NCBI RefSeq assembly: GCF_000696185.1
Contig: NZ_KK853997.1
Location: 5,996,027-6,028,376 of the forward strand
DNA: 32,350 nt
Source: Kitasatospora cheerisanensis KCTC 2395
GTDB taxonomy: Bacteria; Actinomycetota; Actinomycetes; Streptomycetales; Streptomycetaceae
Direction: 5' to 3'
The notes under the pieces are model-generated. The model saw only the letters and a list, made by a program, of their open reading frames with translations, did no database searches and was not told the origin of the DNA. Below are positions 8,968 through 16,225 of this stretch, piece after piece. Position numbers and translations under genes: made by a program. Numbering within the stretch: the first letter of the stretch is position 1; every line of letters starts with the position of its first letter.

Positions 8968-9780
8968 GTGGCAGTGGCACGACGCCGTCTGGACGCGGAG
9001 CTGGTGCGGCGGAAGCTGGCCCGGTCGCGGGAGCATGCGAGTGAGCTGATCGCGGCGGGCCGGGTGACGGTCGGCGGGGCGGTGGCGACCAAGCCCGCGA
9101 CGCAGGTGGAGACGGCGGCCGCGGTGGTGGTCGCGAAGGACGACGCCGACCCGGACTACGTCTCGCGGGGCGGTCACAAGCTGGCGGGCGCGTTCACGGC
9201 GTTCGTGCCGCAGGGCCTGGTGGTGGAGGGCCGGCGGGCGCTGGACGCGGGGGCGTCCACGGGCGGCTTCACCGACGTGCTGCTGCGCGCCGGCGCGGCG
9301 CACGTGCTGGCGGTCGACGTCGGCTACGGGCAGCTCGCGTGGTCGCTGCAGAGCGACGAGCGGGTGACGGTGATGGACCGCACCAACGTGCGCGAGCTGA
9401 CGCCGGAGCTGATCGGCGGGACGCCGGTCGACCTGGTGGTCGGCGACCTGTCGTTCATCTCGCTGGGCCTGGTGCTGCCGGCGCTGGCCGGCTGCGCGGC
9501 GCCCGACGCGGACCTGGTGATGATGGTGAAGCCGCAGTTCGAGATCGGCAAGGAGCGGCTGGGCTCCGGCGGCGTGGTGCGCTCCCCCGAGCTGCGGGCC
9601 GAGACGATCCGCCAGGTGGCCTCGCAGGCCTGGCAGTTGGGCCTCGGAGTGCGGGCGGTGACGGCGTCGCCGCTGCCGGGGCCGTCCGGGAACGTGGAGT
9701 ATTTCCTGTGGCTGCGCCGCGACGCGGGCGAGCTGGATCCGGCCGAGGCGGACCGGGCCGTGGCGGAGGGCCCCAAGTAG
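8968..9780 (+). CDS. tlyA: TlyA family rRNA (cytidine-2'-O)-methyltransferase
   Basis: This 270-residue protein starts at GTG 8968, 11 nt after GGGAG (8952-8956). An N-terminal S4 RNA-binding domain (RRRLDAELVRRKLARSREHA, about residues 3-62) is followed by an FtsJ/RrmJ-type methyltransferase. The SAM loop is DAGASTGGF (93-101). The K-D-K-E catalytic set is visible as Lys71 in RGGHKLAGA, Asp160 in VGDLSF, Lys188 in MVKPQF and Glu244 in NVEYFLW. TlyA enzymes 2'-O-methylate C1920 in helix 69 of 23S rRNA, and the longer type II enzymes also C1409 of 16S; loss gives capreomycin/viomycin resistance. The S4 domain and length fit the actinobacterial enzyme. It belongs to the run TPR-HAD-small protein-tlyA-NAD kinase. 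Confidence 0.97.
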   Translation: MAVARRRLDAELVRRKLARSREHASELIAAGRVTVGGAVATKPATQVETAAAVVVAKDDADPDYVSRGGHKLAGAFTAFVPQGLVVEGRRALDAGASTGGFTDVLLRAGAAHVLAVDVGYGQLAWSLQSDERVTVMDRTNVRELTPELIGGTPVDLVVGDLSFISLGLVLPALAGCAAPDADLVMMVKPQFEIGKERLGSGGVVRSPELRAETIRQVASQAWQLGLGVRAVTASPLPGPSGNVEYFLWLRRDAGELDPAEADRAVAEGPK

Positions 9781-9871
9781 GGTACTTGGCAGACGTCCGA
9801 GCGTTGCGCAGACTGGCAGGCCGCGGCCGGGCCAGCAGGGTCCGGCAGGCGTAGGGAGAGGGCAGCGGGCA

Positions 9872-10774
9872 ATGAGCGATCGTCGTACGGTCTTCCTGAT
9901 CGCGCACACCGGCCGGGAGGCCGCCCTGCGCAGTGTGGAAGGGCTGGTGGACGGCCTGCTGAAGGCGGGGATCCGGATCCGGCTGCTGGAGGCGGAAGCG
10001 GTGGGCCTGGACCTGCCGGACGGGGTGGAACTGGTGCCGGGCGGGCCGGGCGCGGCCGACGGCTGCGAGCTGATCCTGGTCGCGGGCGGGGACGGCACCC
10101 TGCTGCGGGGCGCCGAACTGGCCCGCGAGTCCGGCCTGCCGATGCTCGGCATCAACCTGGGCCGGGTCGGATTCCTCGCGGAGGCCGAGCGCGACGACCT
10201 GGCGACGGTGGTCGACCGGGTCGTGGACGCCGACTACACCGTCGAGGAGCGGATGACCATCGACGTCCTGGTGCGCACCAACGGCGATGTGCTGCACGAG
10301 GACTGGGCGCTGAACGAGGCCTCGGTGGAGAAGGCGGCCCGCGAACGGATGCTGGAGGTCGTCACCGAGGTCGACGGCCGTCCGGTGTCGAACTTCGGCT
10401 GCGACGGGGTCGTGCTGTCGACGCCGACCGGCTCCACGGCGTACGCGTTCTCCGGCGGCGGGCCGGTGGTGTGGCCGGAGGTGGAGGCGCTGCTGATGGT
10501 GCCGATCAGTGCGCACGCGCTGTTCGCCCGGCCGCTGGTGACCTCGCCGGACTCGGTCCTGGCGGTGGAGGTGCAGCCGAAGACGCCGCACGGGGTGCTG
10601 TGGTGCGACGGGCGGCGCTCGGTCGAACTCCCGGCCGGGGCACGGGTGGAGGTGCGGCGGGGCAAGACGCCGGTCCGGCTGGCGCGGCTGCACCGGGCGC
10701 CGTTCACGGACCGGCTGGTCGCGAAGTTCGCGCTGCCGGTGACGGGGTGGCGGGGGCGGTCGGGAACGGCCTGA
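9872..10774 (+). CDS. nadK: NAD(+) kinase
   Basis: This 300-residue protein makes NADP from NAD using ATP or polyphosphate. The family motifs are clear: GGDGT at residues 72-76 (nucleotide binding and catalysis), NE at 148-149 in ALNEASVEK (ribose binding), and TPTGSTAYAFSGGGP around residue 185. ATG 9872 follows the purine run GGGAGAGGG about 10 nt upstream. Length matches actinobacterial PpnK (Rv1695). The 91-bp gap after tlyA shows no terminator, so the two are probably cotranscribed. The normal downstream partner recN is separated here by the MocR/YczE pair. Confidence 0.97.
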   Translation: MSDRRTVFLIAHTGREAALRSVEGLVDGLLKAGIRIRLLEAEAVGLDLPDGVELVPGGPGAADGCELILVAGGDGTLLRGAELARESGLPMLGINLGRVGFLAEAERDDLATVVDRVVDADYTVEERMTIDVLVRTNGDVLHEDWALNEASVEKAARERMLEVVTEVDGRPVSNFGCDGVVLSTPTGSTAYAFSGGGPVVWPEVEALLMVPISAHALFARPLVTSPDSVLAVEVQPKTPHGVLWCDGRRSVELPAGARVEVRRGKTPVRLARLHRAPFTDRLVAKFALPVTGWRGRSGTA

Positions 10775-10779
10775 GGCCG

Positions 10780-10800
10780 GGCCGGGAGCGCGTCCCGGCC
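10780..10800 (+). terminator. Hairpin terminator after NAD kinase
   Basis: GGCCGGGA (10780-10787) and TCCCGGCC (10793-10800) form a perfect 8-bp stem with the 5-nt loop GCGCG. It starts six bases after the NAD kinase stop and has no T-run, typical of high-GC actinobacteria. It also lies at the end of the convergent MocR gene. Confidence 0.65.
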
Positions 10801-10867
10801 GGGGCGCGATCACGTGCACGTCCCTGGCCCGGGCCGCGCTCGTTCCGCCTCGCGCGGCTCCCCGTCC

Positions 10868-12346
10868 TCAGCCCACCGTCATGGGCTCCGGGTCCGTCGT
10901 CGAGAACCTCTCGCTGCGGGCGGCTTCGGCGGCCTCCGTGATGCGGCGGAGGGCGTCGGGGACGAGGGCCGCGGGGAGGGTGAGGGGGAGGCGCAGGTGC
11001 TCCTCGAAGGCGCCGTCGATGCCGAAGCGGGCGCCGGAGGCGAGGCGGACGCCGAGGCGTTCGCCGGCCCGGGCGAGGGCGGTGGTGGGCAGGCCGGGGG
11101 TGGACACCCAGAGGGCGAGGCCGCCGGGGGGCAGGGTGAAGCGCCAGTGGGGGAAGTGCCGGGGGAGGGCGTCGGCGAAGGCTTCGGCGGTGGCGCGCAG
11201 GCCGGCGTGGCGGGCGGCGCGGACGGCGGGCAGGTGGGCGTCGAGCAGCCGGGCGGCGATGAGCTGGTCGAGGACCGGGGTGCCGAGGTCGTAGAGGGCC
11301 CGGTCGGCGGCCAACTTCCGTACCAGGGACGGCTGGGCGCGCAGCCAGCCGATGCGCAGGCCGGGCCAGAGCAGTTTGCCGGCCGAGCCGACGGTGATGA
11401 CCCGGGCGTCGCGGTCGAGGGCGGCGAGCGGGCGGGGGAGGTCGGATTCGGGGACGCCCCAGCCGAGTTCGGCGCAGGTCTCGTCGGAGACGACGGCGGT
11501 GCCGGCGGCGCGGGCGTGGGCGAGCAGGGCGCGGCGCTGGTCCTCGTCGATCAGGGCGCCGGTGGGGTTGTGGAAGTCGGGGATGGTGAAGGCGAGTCTC
11601 GGGGCGGCGCCGCGGAGCACCCGCTGCCACTGGTCGAGGTCCCAACTCGCCCGGCCGGCCGGGTCGGTGGTGAACGGGACGGGCACCAGGCGGGCGCCGA
11701 GCCGGTCGAGGGCGCGCAGGGTGTTGACGTAGCTGGGCGCTTCGACGGCGACCCGGTCGCCGCGGGTGAGCAGGGACTGGTGGGCCAGGTGCAGGGCGCT
11801 CATCGCGCCGGTGGTGATCAGGACCTGGTCGGGGCCGGTGGGCAGGCCGCGTTCGGTGAAGCGGCGGGCGACGGCCTCGCGGAGCACGGGCAGGCCGGTC
11901 GGGTAGTTGCCGTGCCCGAGGGCGTACGCGGGCAGTTGTTCGAGGGCGTGGGCGGCGGCCTCGGCGAGCTGCGGCGGGGCGGTGGGGGCGGCCAGGCCGA
12001 GGTCGAGTTCGGCGCCGTGCTGGTCGGGGGCGAGCGGGTGGAGGGCGTCGGCGGGCGGCCGGGTGCCTTCGGGCAGGGCGGTCCAGGAGCCGGCGCCGCG
12101 GCGGGAGTGCAGGAAGCCGTCGGCGCGCAGGGCCTCGTAGGCGGCGGCGACGGTGGTGCGGCTGAGCCGGAGTTCGGCGGCGAGTTCGCGTTCGGCGGGC
12201 AGCCGGGTGCCGACCGGGAGGCGGCCGTCGGCGACCAGGCGGGAGACCTGGGTGGCGAGCGTCCGGTAGGCGGGGCGGCGGCCGTCCGGCGGGGGGAGCT
12301 GGCGGGCGAGGGCGTGCGGGGTGAGGGTGCTGTGCCACTCGGCCAT
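10868..12346 (-). CDS. MocR/PdxR-type regulator: GntR wHTH fused to aminotransferase fold
   Basis: This 492-residue protein has a GntR-family winged helix at residues about 15-90 (YRTLATQVSRLVADGRLPVG, then RLPAERELAAELRLSRTTV and DGFLHSRRGAGSW). A type I PLP aminotransferase fold follows. The fold shows DFHNPTGALI (cofactor phenolic contact), SDETCAELGW and the Schiff-base Lys324 in GSAGKLLWPGLRIGW. MocR proteins sense PLP or PLP adducts (PdxR, GabR) and bind direct repeats near their own start. The gene is divergent from a YczE-like membrane protein gene, an arrangement known for this subgroup in Bacillus and actinobacteria, so it is likely to control that gene and itself. Length is normal, with no truncation. 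Confidence 0.95.
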   Translation of the reverse strand: MAEWHSTLTPHALARQLPPPDGRRPAYRTLATQVSRLVADGRLPVGTRLPAERELAAELRLSRTTVAAAYEALRADGFLHSRRGAGSWTALPEGTRPPADALHPLAPDQHGAELDLGLAAPTAPPQLAEAAAHALEQLPAYALGHGNYPTGLPVLREAVARRFTERGLPTGPDQVLITTGAMSALHLAHQSLLTRGDRVAVEAPSYVNTLRALDRLGARLVPVPFTTDPAGRASWDLDQWQRVLRGAAPRLAFTIPDFHNPTGALIDEDQRRALLAHARAAGTAVVSDETCAELGWGVPESDLPRPLAALDRDARVITVGSAGKLLWPGLRIGWLRAQPSLVRKLAADRALYDLGTPVLDQLIAARLLDAHLPAVRAARHAGLRATAEAFADALPRHFPHWRFTLPPGGLALWVSTPGLPTTALARAGERLGVRLASGARFGIDGAFEEHLRLPLTLPAALVPDALRRITEAAEAARSERFSTTDPEPMTVG

Positions 12347-12370
12347 CGGAATCAGTCCACTCGGATCGGA

Positions 12371-12399
12371 TTGGCCCTGTCGGGTGCGCTTTTGGACTG
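12371..12399. promoter_or_regulatory. Candidate MocR operator: 21-bp-spaced direct repeats
   Basis: TTGGCCCTG (12371-12379) and TTGGACTG (12392-12399) are direct repeats whose starts are 21 bp apart, two helical turns. They lie in the 112-bp gap between the divergent MocR and yczE-like genes. Characterised MocR regulators bind direct repeats with this sort of phasing. CATAGT (12402-12407) just downstream could be a -10 element of the membrane-protein promoter. Assignment rests on position and pattern only. Confidence 0.5.
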
Positions 12400-12458
12400 C
12401 CCATAGTGGCGGTCAGTGCCGAGGAACGGCAAGCGCCGCACGAAATGAGGTCCACCCG

Positions 12459-13091
12459 ATGGCGGTCTCCCTGCCCCTGTCCGCGAACTCCACCGAACTG
12501 CCCCGCCGCCTGCTCCGGTTGGCCGCCGGCCTGGTGCTGTACGGCGTGTCGATGGCGCTGGTGCTGCGCGCCTCGCTCGGCGGCAACCCGTGGGACGTCT
12601 TCCACCAGGGCCTGGCCCGGCACGTGGGCCTGAGCGTCGGCACCTGGGTGACGCTGGTCGGCGCGCTGGTGCTGCTGCTGTGGATCCCGCTGCGGCAGAA
12701 GCCCGGCGTCGGCACCGTCGGCAACGTGGCCGTCCTCGGCGTCGCCATGGACGCCACCCTGGCGGTGCTGCCGCACCCGCACGCGCTGGCCGCCCGGATA
12801 CCGCTGCTGGCCGCCGGCATCGTGCTGAACGGCCTGGCCACCGGCCTGTACATCGGCGCGCGGCTCGGCCCCGGCCCGCGCGACGGCCTGATGACCGGCC
12901 TGCACCGGCGCACCGGCCGCTCCGTGCGGCTGATCCGCACCGGCGTCGAGTTGACGGTGCTGGCCGCCGGCATCGCCCTCGGCGGCACCTTCGGCGTCGG
13001 CACGGTCGCCTACGCGCTGGCCATCGGCCCGCTGGTGCAGTTCTTCCTGCCGCGCCTCACGGTGCCCGTCCCGGCCGTCAGCGGCGACTGA
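12459..13091 (+). CDS. YczE/YyaS/YitT family integral membrane protein
   Basis: This 210-residue protein has about five hydrophobic segments (LLRLAAGLVLYGVSMALVL, VTLVGALVLLLWIPL, IPLLAAGIVLNGLATGLYIG, LTVLAAGIALGGTFGVGTVA and the last one near IGPLVQFFL). The motif LGGNPWDVFHQGLA after the first segment and LGPGPRDGLMTGL later are the conserved loops of the YczE group. Start ATG 12459 follows GAGG at 12447-12450. The family's transported substrate is not established. Its pairing with a PLP-dependent MocR regulator suggests a link to vitamin B6, amino acid or amine homeostasis; this is inferred from family knowledge. recN starts 70 bp downstream. Confidence 0.9.
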   Translation: MAVSLPLSANSTELPRRLLRLAAGLVLYGVSMALVLRASLGGNPWDVFHQGLARHVGLSVGTWVTLVGALVLLLWIPLRQKPGVGTVGNVAVLGVAMDATLAVLPHPHALAARIPLLAAGIVLNGLATGLYIGARLGPGPRDGLMTGLHRRTGRSVRLIRTGVELTVLAAGIALGGTFGVGTVAYALAIGPLVQFFLPRLTVPVPAVSGD

Positions 13092-13161
13092 AACCCCCTC
13101 CCGTGTGAAACCGGGGGGCGGTCGTCGCGTACCGACGGTGGACCCCCGTAAGGTCGTCTCC

Positions 13162-14907
13162 GTGTTGGACGAGATGCGGATACGGGATCTGGGTGTCATC
13201 GACGACGCGGTGGTCGAACTCGCGCCCGGCTTCACCGCCGTCACCGGAGAGACCGGCGCCGGCAAGACCATGGTGGTGACCAGCCTCGGGCTGCTGCTCG
13301 GCGGACGGGCCGACCCGGCGCTGGTGCGCAACGGCTCCGCGCGGGCCGTCGTCGAGGGCCGGCTCGCCCTCGACCCGGCCTCCCCGGTGGTGGCCCGCGC
13401 CCAGGAGGCGGGCGCCGAACTCGACGACGGCGAGCTGCTGATCAGCCGCACCGTCTCCGCGGAGGGCCGCTCGCGCGCCCACGTCGGCGGCCGCTCGGTG
13501 CCGGTCGGCCTGCTCACCGAACTCGGCGAGGACCTGATCGCCGTGCACGGCCAGACCGACCAGCAGCGGCTGCTGCGCCCGTCCCGGCAGCGCGGCGCGC
13601 TCGACCGGTACGCGGGCGAGGCCGTCGCCGAGCCGCTGGCCCGCTACCGCGAGGTGTACCGCACCCTGCGGGAGGTGTCCGCGACCCTGGAGGAGCTGAC
13701 CACCCGGGCCCGCGAGCGCGCCCAGGAGGCCGACCTGCTGCGCTTCGGCCTGGAGGAGATCGCCGCCGCCGAGCCCGTCGCCGGGGAGGACGCCGAGCTG
13801 GCCGTGGAGGCCGAACGCCTCGGCCACGCCGACGCGCTGTCCTCCGCCGCGACGCTCGCGCACGCCGCCCTGGCCGGCGACCCCGCCGACCCGGAGGCCG
13901 TGGACGCGGGCACCCTGCTCGCGCAGGCCCGCCGCGCCGTCGACGCCGTCCGGCACCACGACGAGCGGCTCGCGCAGCTCGCCGACCGGCTCGGCGAGGT
14001 CGGCTACCTGCTCGCCGACGTGGCCGGCGACCTCGCCGGGTACGCCGACGACCTGGACGCCGACCCGGTGCGGCTGGCCGCGGTCGAGGACCGCCGCGCC
14101 GTCCTCGCCCACCTGGTGCGCAAGTACTCCGGCGCCGAGGGCACCCTCGCCGAGGTGATCGCCTGGGCCGAGACCGGCTCGGTGCGGCTGCTGGAACTCG
14201 ACGGCGACGACGAGCGGATCGACGAACTCGGCGCGCAGGAGACCGAGTTGCGTGCCCAGCTGGCCGACCTGGCGGCCGAGGTGTCGCAGGCCCGGCACGC
14301 CGCCGCCGACAAGTTCGCCGCCGCGGTCTCCGACGAGCTCGCCGAACTCGCCATGCCGCACGCCCGGGTGACCTTCGCGATCAGCCAGGTCGACGACCTG
14401 TCCGGCATCGAGGTCGACGGCCGCACCGTCGCCTACGGCCCGCACGGCGTCGACGAGGTCGAGGTGCTGCTCGCCCCGCACCCCGGCGCGCAGCCCCGCC
14501 CGATCGCCAAGGGCGCGTCCGGCGGCGAGCTGTCCCGCGTCATGCTGGCCGTCGAGGTGGTGTTCGCCGGCGCCGACCCGGTGCCGACCTACCTGTTCGA
14601 CGAGGTCGACGCGGGCGTCGGCGGCAAGGCCGCCGTCGAGATCGGCCGCCGGCTGGCCAAGCTCGCCCGCAGCGCCCAGGTGGTGGTGGTCACCCACCTG
14701 CCGCAGGTCGCCGCGTTCGCGGACCGGCACCTGGTGGTGGAGAAGACCAACGACGGCGTGGTCACCCGCAGCGGCGTGAAGACCCTCAGCGACGAGGAGC
14801 GGGTGCGGGAGCTGTCCCGGATGCTCGCCGGACTGGAGGACTCCGAGCTCGGCCGCGCCCACGCCGAGGAGCTGCTGGAGGCCGCCCGCACCGCCCGGGC
14901 CCGCTGA
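13162..14907 (+). CDS. recN: DNA repair protein RecN
   Basis: This 581-residue SMC-like ATPase acts in double-strand break repair. The head is split by a long coiled coil. Walker A is GETGAGKT at residues 29-36 with Lys35, the ABC signature SGGELSR starts at 453, and Walker B is TYLFDEVDAGVGG with Asp480 and Glu481. The stretch in between (LEELTTRARERAQEADLLRF, then a later ETELRAQLADLAAEVSQARH segment) is coiled coil, and the FAISQVDDLSGIEVDG segment is typical of the RecN core. Start GTG 13162 is supported by AAGG at 13150-13153 and by the usual N-terminus (VL-EMRIRDLGVIDDA). Length is normal (about 570-590). Confidence 0.97.
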   Translation: MLDEMRIRDLGVIDDAVVELAPGFTAVTGETGAGKTMVVTSLGLLLGGRADPALVRNGSARAVVEGRLALDPASPVVARAQEAGAELDDGELLISRTVSAEGRSRAHVGGRSVPVGLLTELGEDLIAVHGQTDQQRLLRPSRQRGALDRYAGEAVAEPLARYREVYRTLREVSATLEELTTRARERAQEADLLRFGLEEIAAAEPVAGEDAELAVEAERLGHADALSSAATLAHAALAGDPADPEAVDAGTLLAQARRAVDAVRHHDERLAQLADRLGEVGYLLADVAGDLAGYADDLDADPVRLAAVEDRRAVLAHLVRKYSGAEGTLAEVIAWAETGSVRLLELDGDDERIDELGAQETELRAQLADLAAEVSQARHAAADKFAAAVSDELAELAMPHARVTFAISQVDDLSGIEVDGRTVAYGPHGVDEVEVLLAPHPGAQPRPIAKGASGGELSRVMLAVEVVFAGADPVPTYLFDEVDAGVGGKAAVEIGRRLAKLARSAQVVVVTHLPQVAAFADRHLVVEKTNDGVVTRSGVKTLSDEERVRELSRMLAGLEDSELGRAHAEELLEAARTARAR

Positions 14908-14931
14908 GCCGCGCCCCATCCCCGCTCCGCA

Positions 14932-14967
14932 CGCGTCGCCCGGGCCCTGCACGGCCCGGGCGACGCG
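14932..14967 (+). terminator. Hairpin terminator after recN
   Basis: CGCGTCGCCCGGGCC (14932-14946) and its exact complement GGCCCGGGCGACGCG (14953-14967) give a 15-bp stem with a 6-nt loop CTGCAC, 24 bp after the recN stop. It has no T-run. Confidence 0.85.
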
Positions 14968-15057
14968 CCCGCAGCGCTGCCGACTGTCCAAGAGGGTGAC
15001 CGACCTGGCATCGTGGCGAGCGGACACCAGCTGACAACGAGTCGGAGCGAAGACGAC

Positions 15058-16218
15058 GTGGACCATTCCGCCGCCCGGGCCACCGCGGCCCCCCAGCTGC
15101 ACGTGGTGCTCGTCCTGGCCGCCGCGACGGGCGGGATCGGCGCGCACGTGCGCTCCCTGACGCAGGGTCTGGTCGCCCACGGGGTGACGGTCACGGTCTG
15201 CGCCCCCGAGGGAGTCGACCGGCTGCACGGGTTCTCCGCGGCCGGCGCCCGCCTGCACACGGTGGACATCACCCCCACGTCCGGGGCCCGCTCCGACGCC
15301 GTCGCGATCGGCGAGCTGCGCCGCGCGTTCACCGGCGCCGACGTCGTCCACGCGCACGGCCTGCGGGCCGGGCTGCTGTCCGACCTGGCGCTGCGCACCG
15401 CGGGCCGGTTCCCCGGCATCCGCCCGGAGACCCCGCTGGTGGTCACCTCGCACCACGCGCTGCTCGCCACCGGCCTGGAGCGCCGCCTGCAGCGGCTGAT
15501 GGAGCGCCGGGTGGTGCGGGCCGCCGACCTGGTCCTCGGCGCGTCCTCCGACCTGGTCGCCCGGGCCCGCGAACTGGGCGCCACCGACGCCCGGCTGGGC
15601 CCGGTCGCCGCCCCGCCGCTGCCGCCCGCCGGCCTCGACCGGGCCGCCGCCCGGGCCGCGCTGCCCGGCGGCGACGACGGCCGCCCCGTGGTGCTGGCGA
15701 TCGGCCGGCTGGTGGTGCAGAAGTGCTTCTCGCTGCTGCTCGACGCCGTCCCGCACTTCGCCGCGCCCGGCGGCCCGATGCCGCACGTGCTGCTGGCCGG
15801 CGACGGCCCCGAACGGCAGGCCCTGTACGACCGGGTGCGCTCCGAGAAGCTTCCCGTCGACCTGCTCGGCTACCGCACCGACATCCCCGAACTGCTGGCC
15901 GCCGCCGACGTGGTGGTGCTGTCCTCCCGCTGGGAGGCCCGTTCGCTGGTCGCGCAGGAGGCGATGCGGGCCGGCGTGCCGGTGGTCGCCACCGCCGTCG
16001 GCGGCGTCCCCGAACTGGTCGGCGACGCCGCGGTGCTGGTTCCGTTCGCCGACCCGCGGGCGCTCGGCGGTGCGGTGCGCGACCTGCTCGGCGACGAGAA
16101 GCGCCGGACGGAGCTCGCCGAGGCGGGCCGCGCCCAGGCCCGCACCTGGCCGGACGAGGCCGCCACCGTCGCCCAGGTGCTGTCCGTCTACGACGAACTG
16201 GTGCAGCGTCAGGTCTGA
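15058..16218 (+). CDS. GT4 family glycosyltransferase
   Basis: This 386-residue protein with a GT-B fold starts at GTG 15058, 10 nt after GGAG (15044-15047); GTG 15013 is an alternative without a clear site. The N-terminal half has the GGIGAHVRSLTQGLVAHG glycine loop and VVHAHGLRAG. The C-terminal half has VVLAIGRLVVQK, LLAGDGPE and the EX7E nucleotide-sugar motif in SRWEARSLVAQEAMRAGVP. There is no signal peptide, so it probably acts at the cytoplasmic side on an NDP-sugar donor; the acceptor is not predictable. It occupies the region between recN and pyrG where mycobacteria and corynebacteria have steA and steB/mctB. Confidence 0.9.
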   Translation: MDHSAARATAAPQLHVVLVLAAATGGIGAHVRSLTQGLVAHGVTVTVCAPEGVDRLHGFSAAGARLHTVDITPTSGARSDAVAIGELRRAFTGADVVHAHGLRAGLLSDLALRTAGRFPGIRPETPLVVTSHHALLATGLERRLQRLMERRVVRAADLVLGASSDLVARARELGATDARLGPVAAPPLPPAGLDRAAARAALPGGDDGRPVVLAIGRLVVQKCFSLLLDAVPHFAAPGGPMPHVLLAGDGPERQALYDRVRSEKLPVDLLGYRTDIPELLAAADVVVLSSRWEARSLVAQEAMRAGVPVVATAVGGVPELVGDAAVLVPFADPRALGGAVRDLLGDEKRRTELAEAGRAQARTWPDEAATVAQVLSVYDELVQRQV

Positions 16219-16225
16219 CCGGCCG

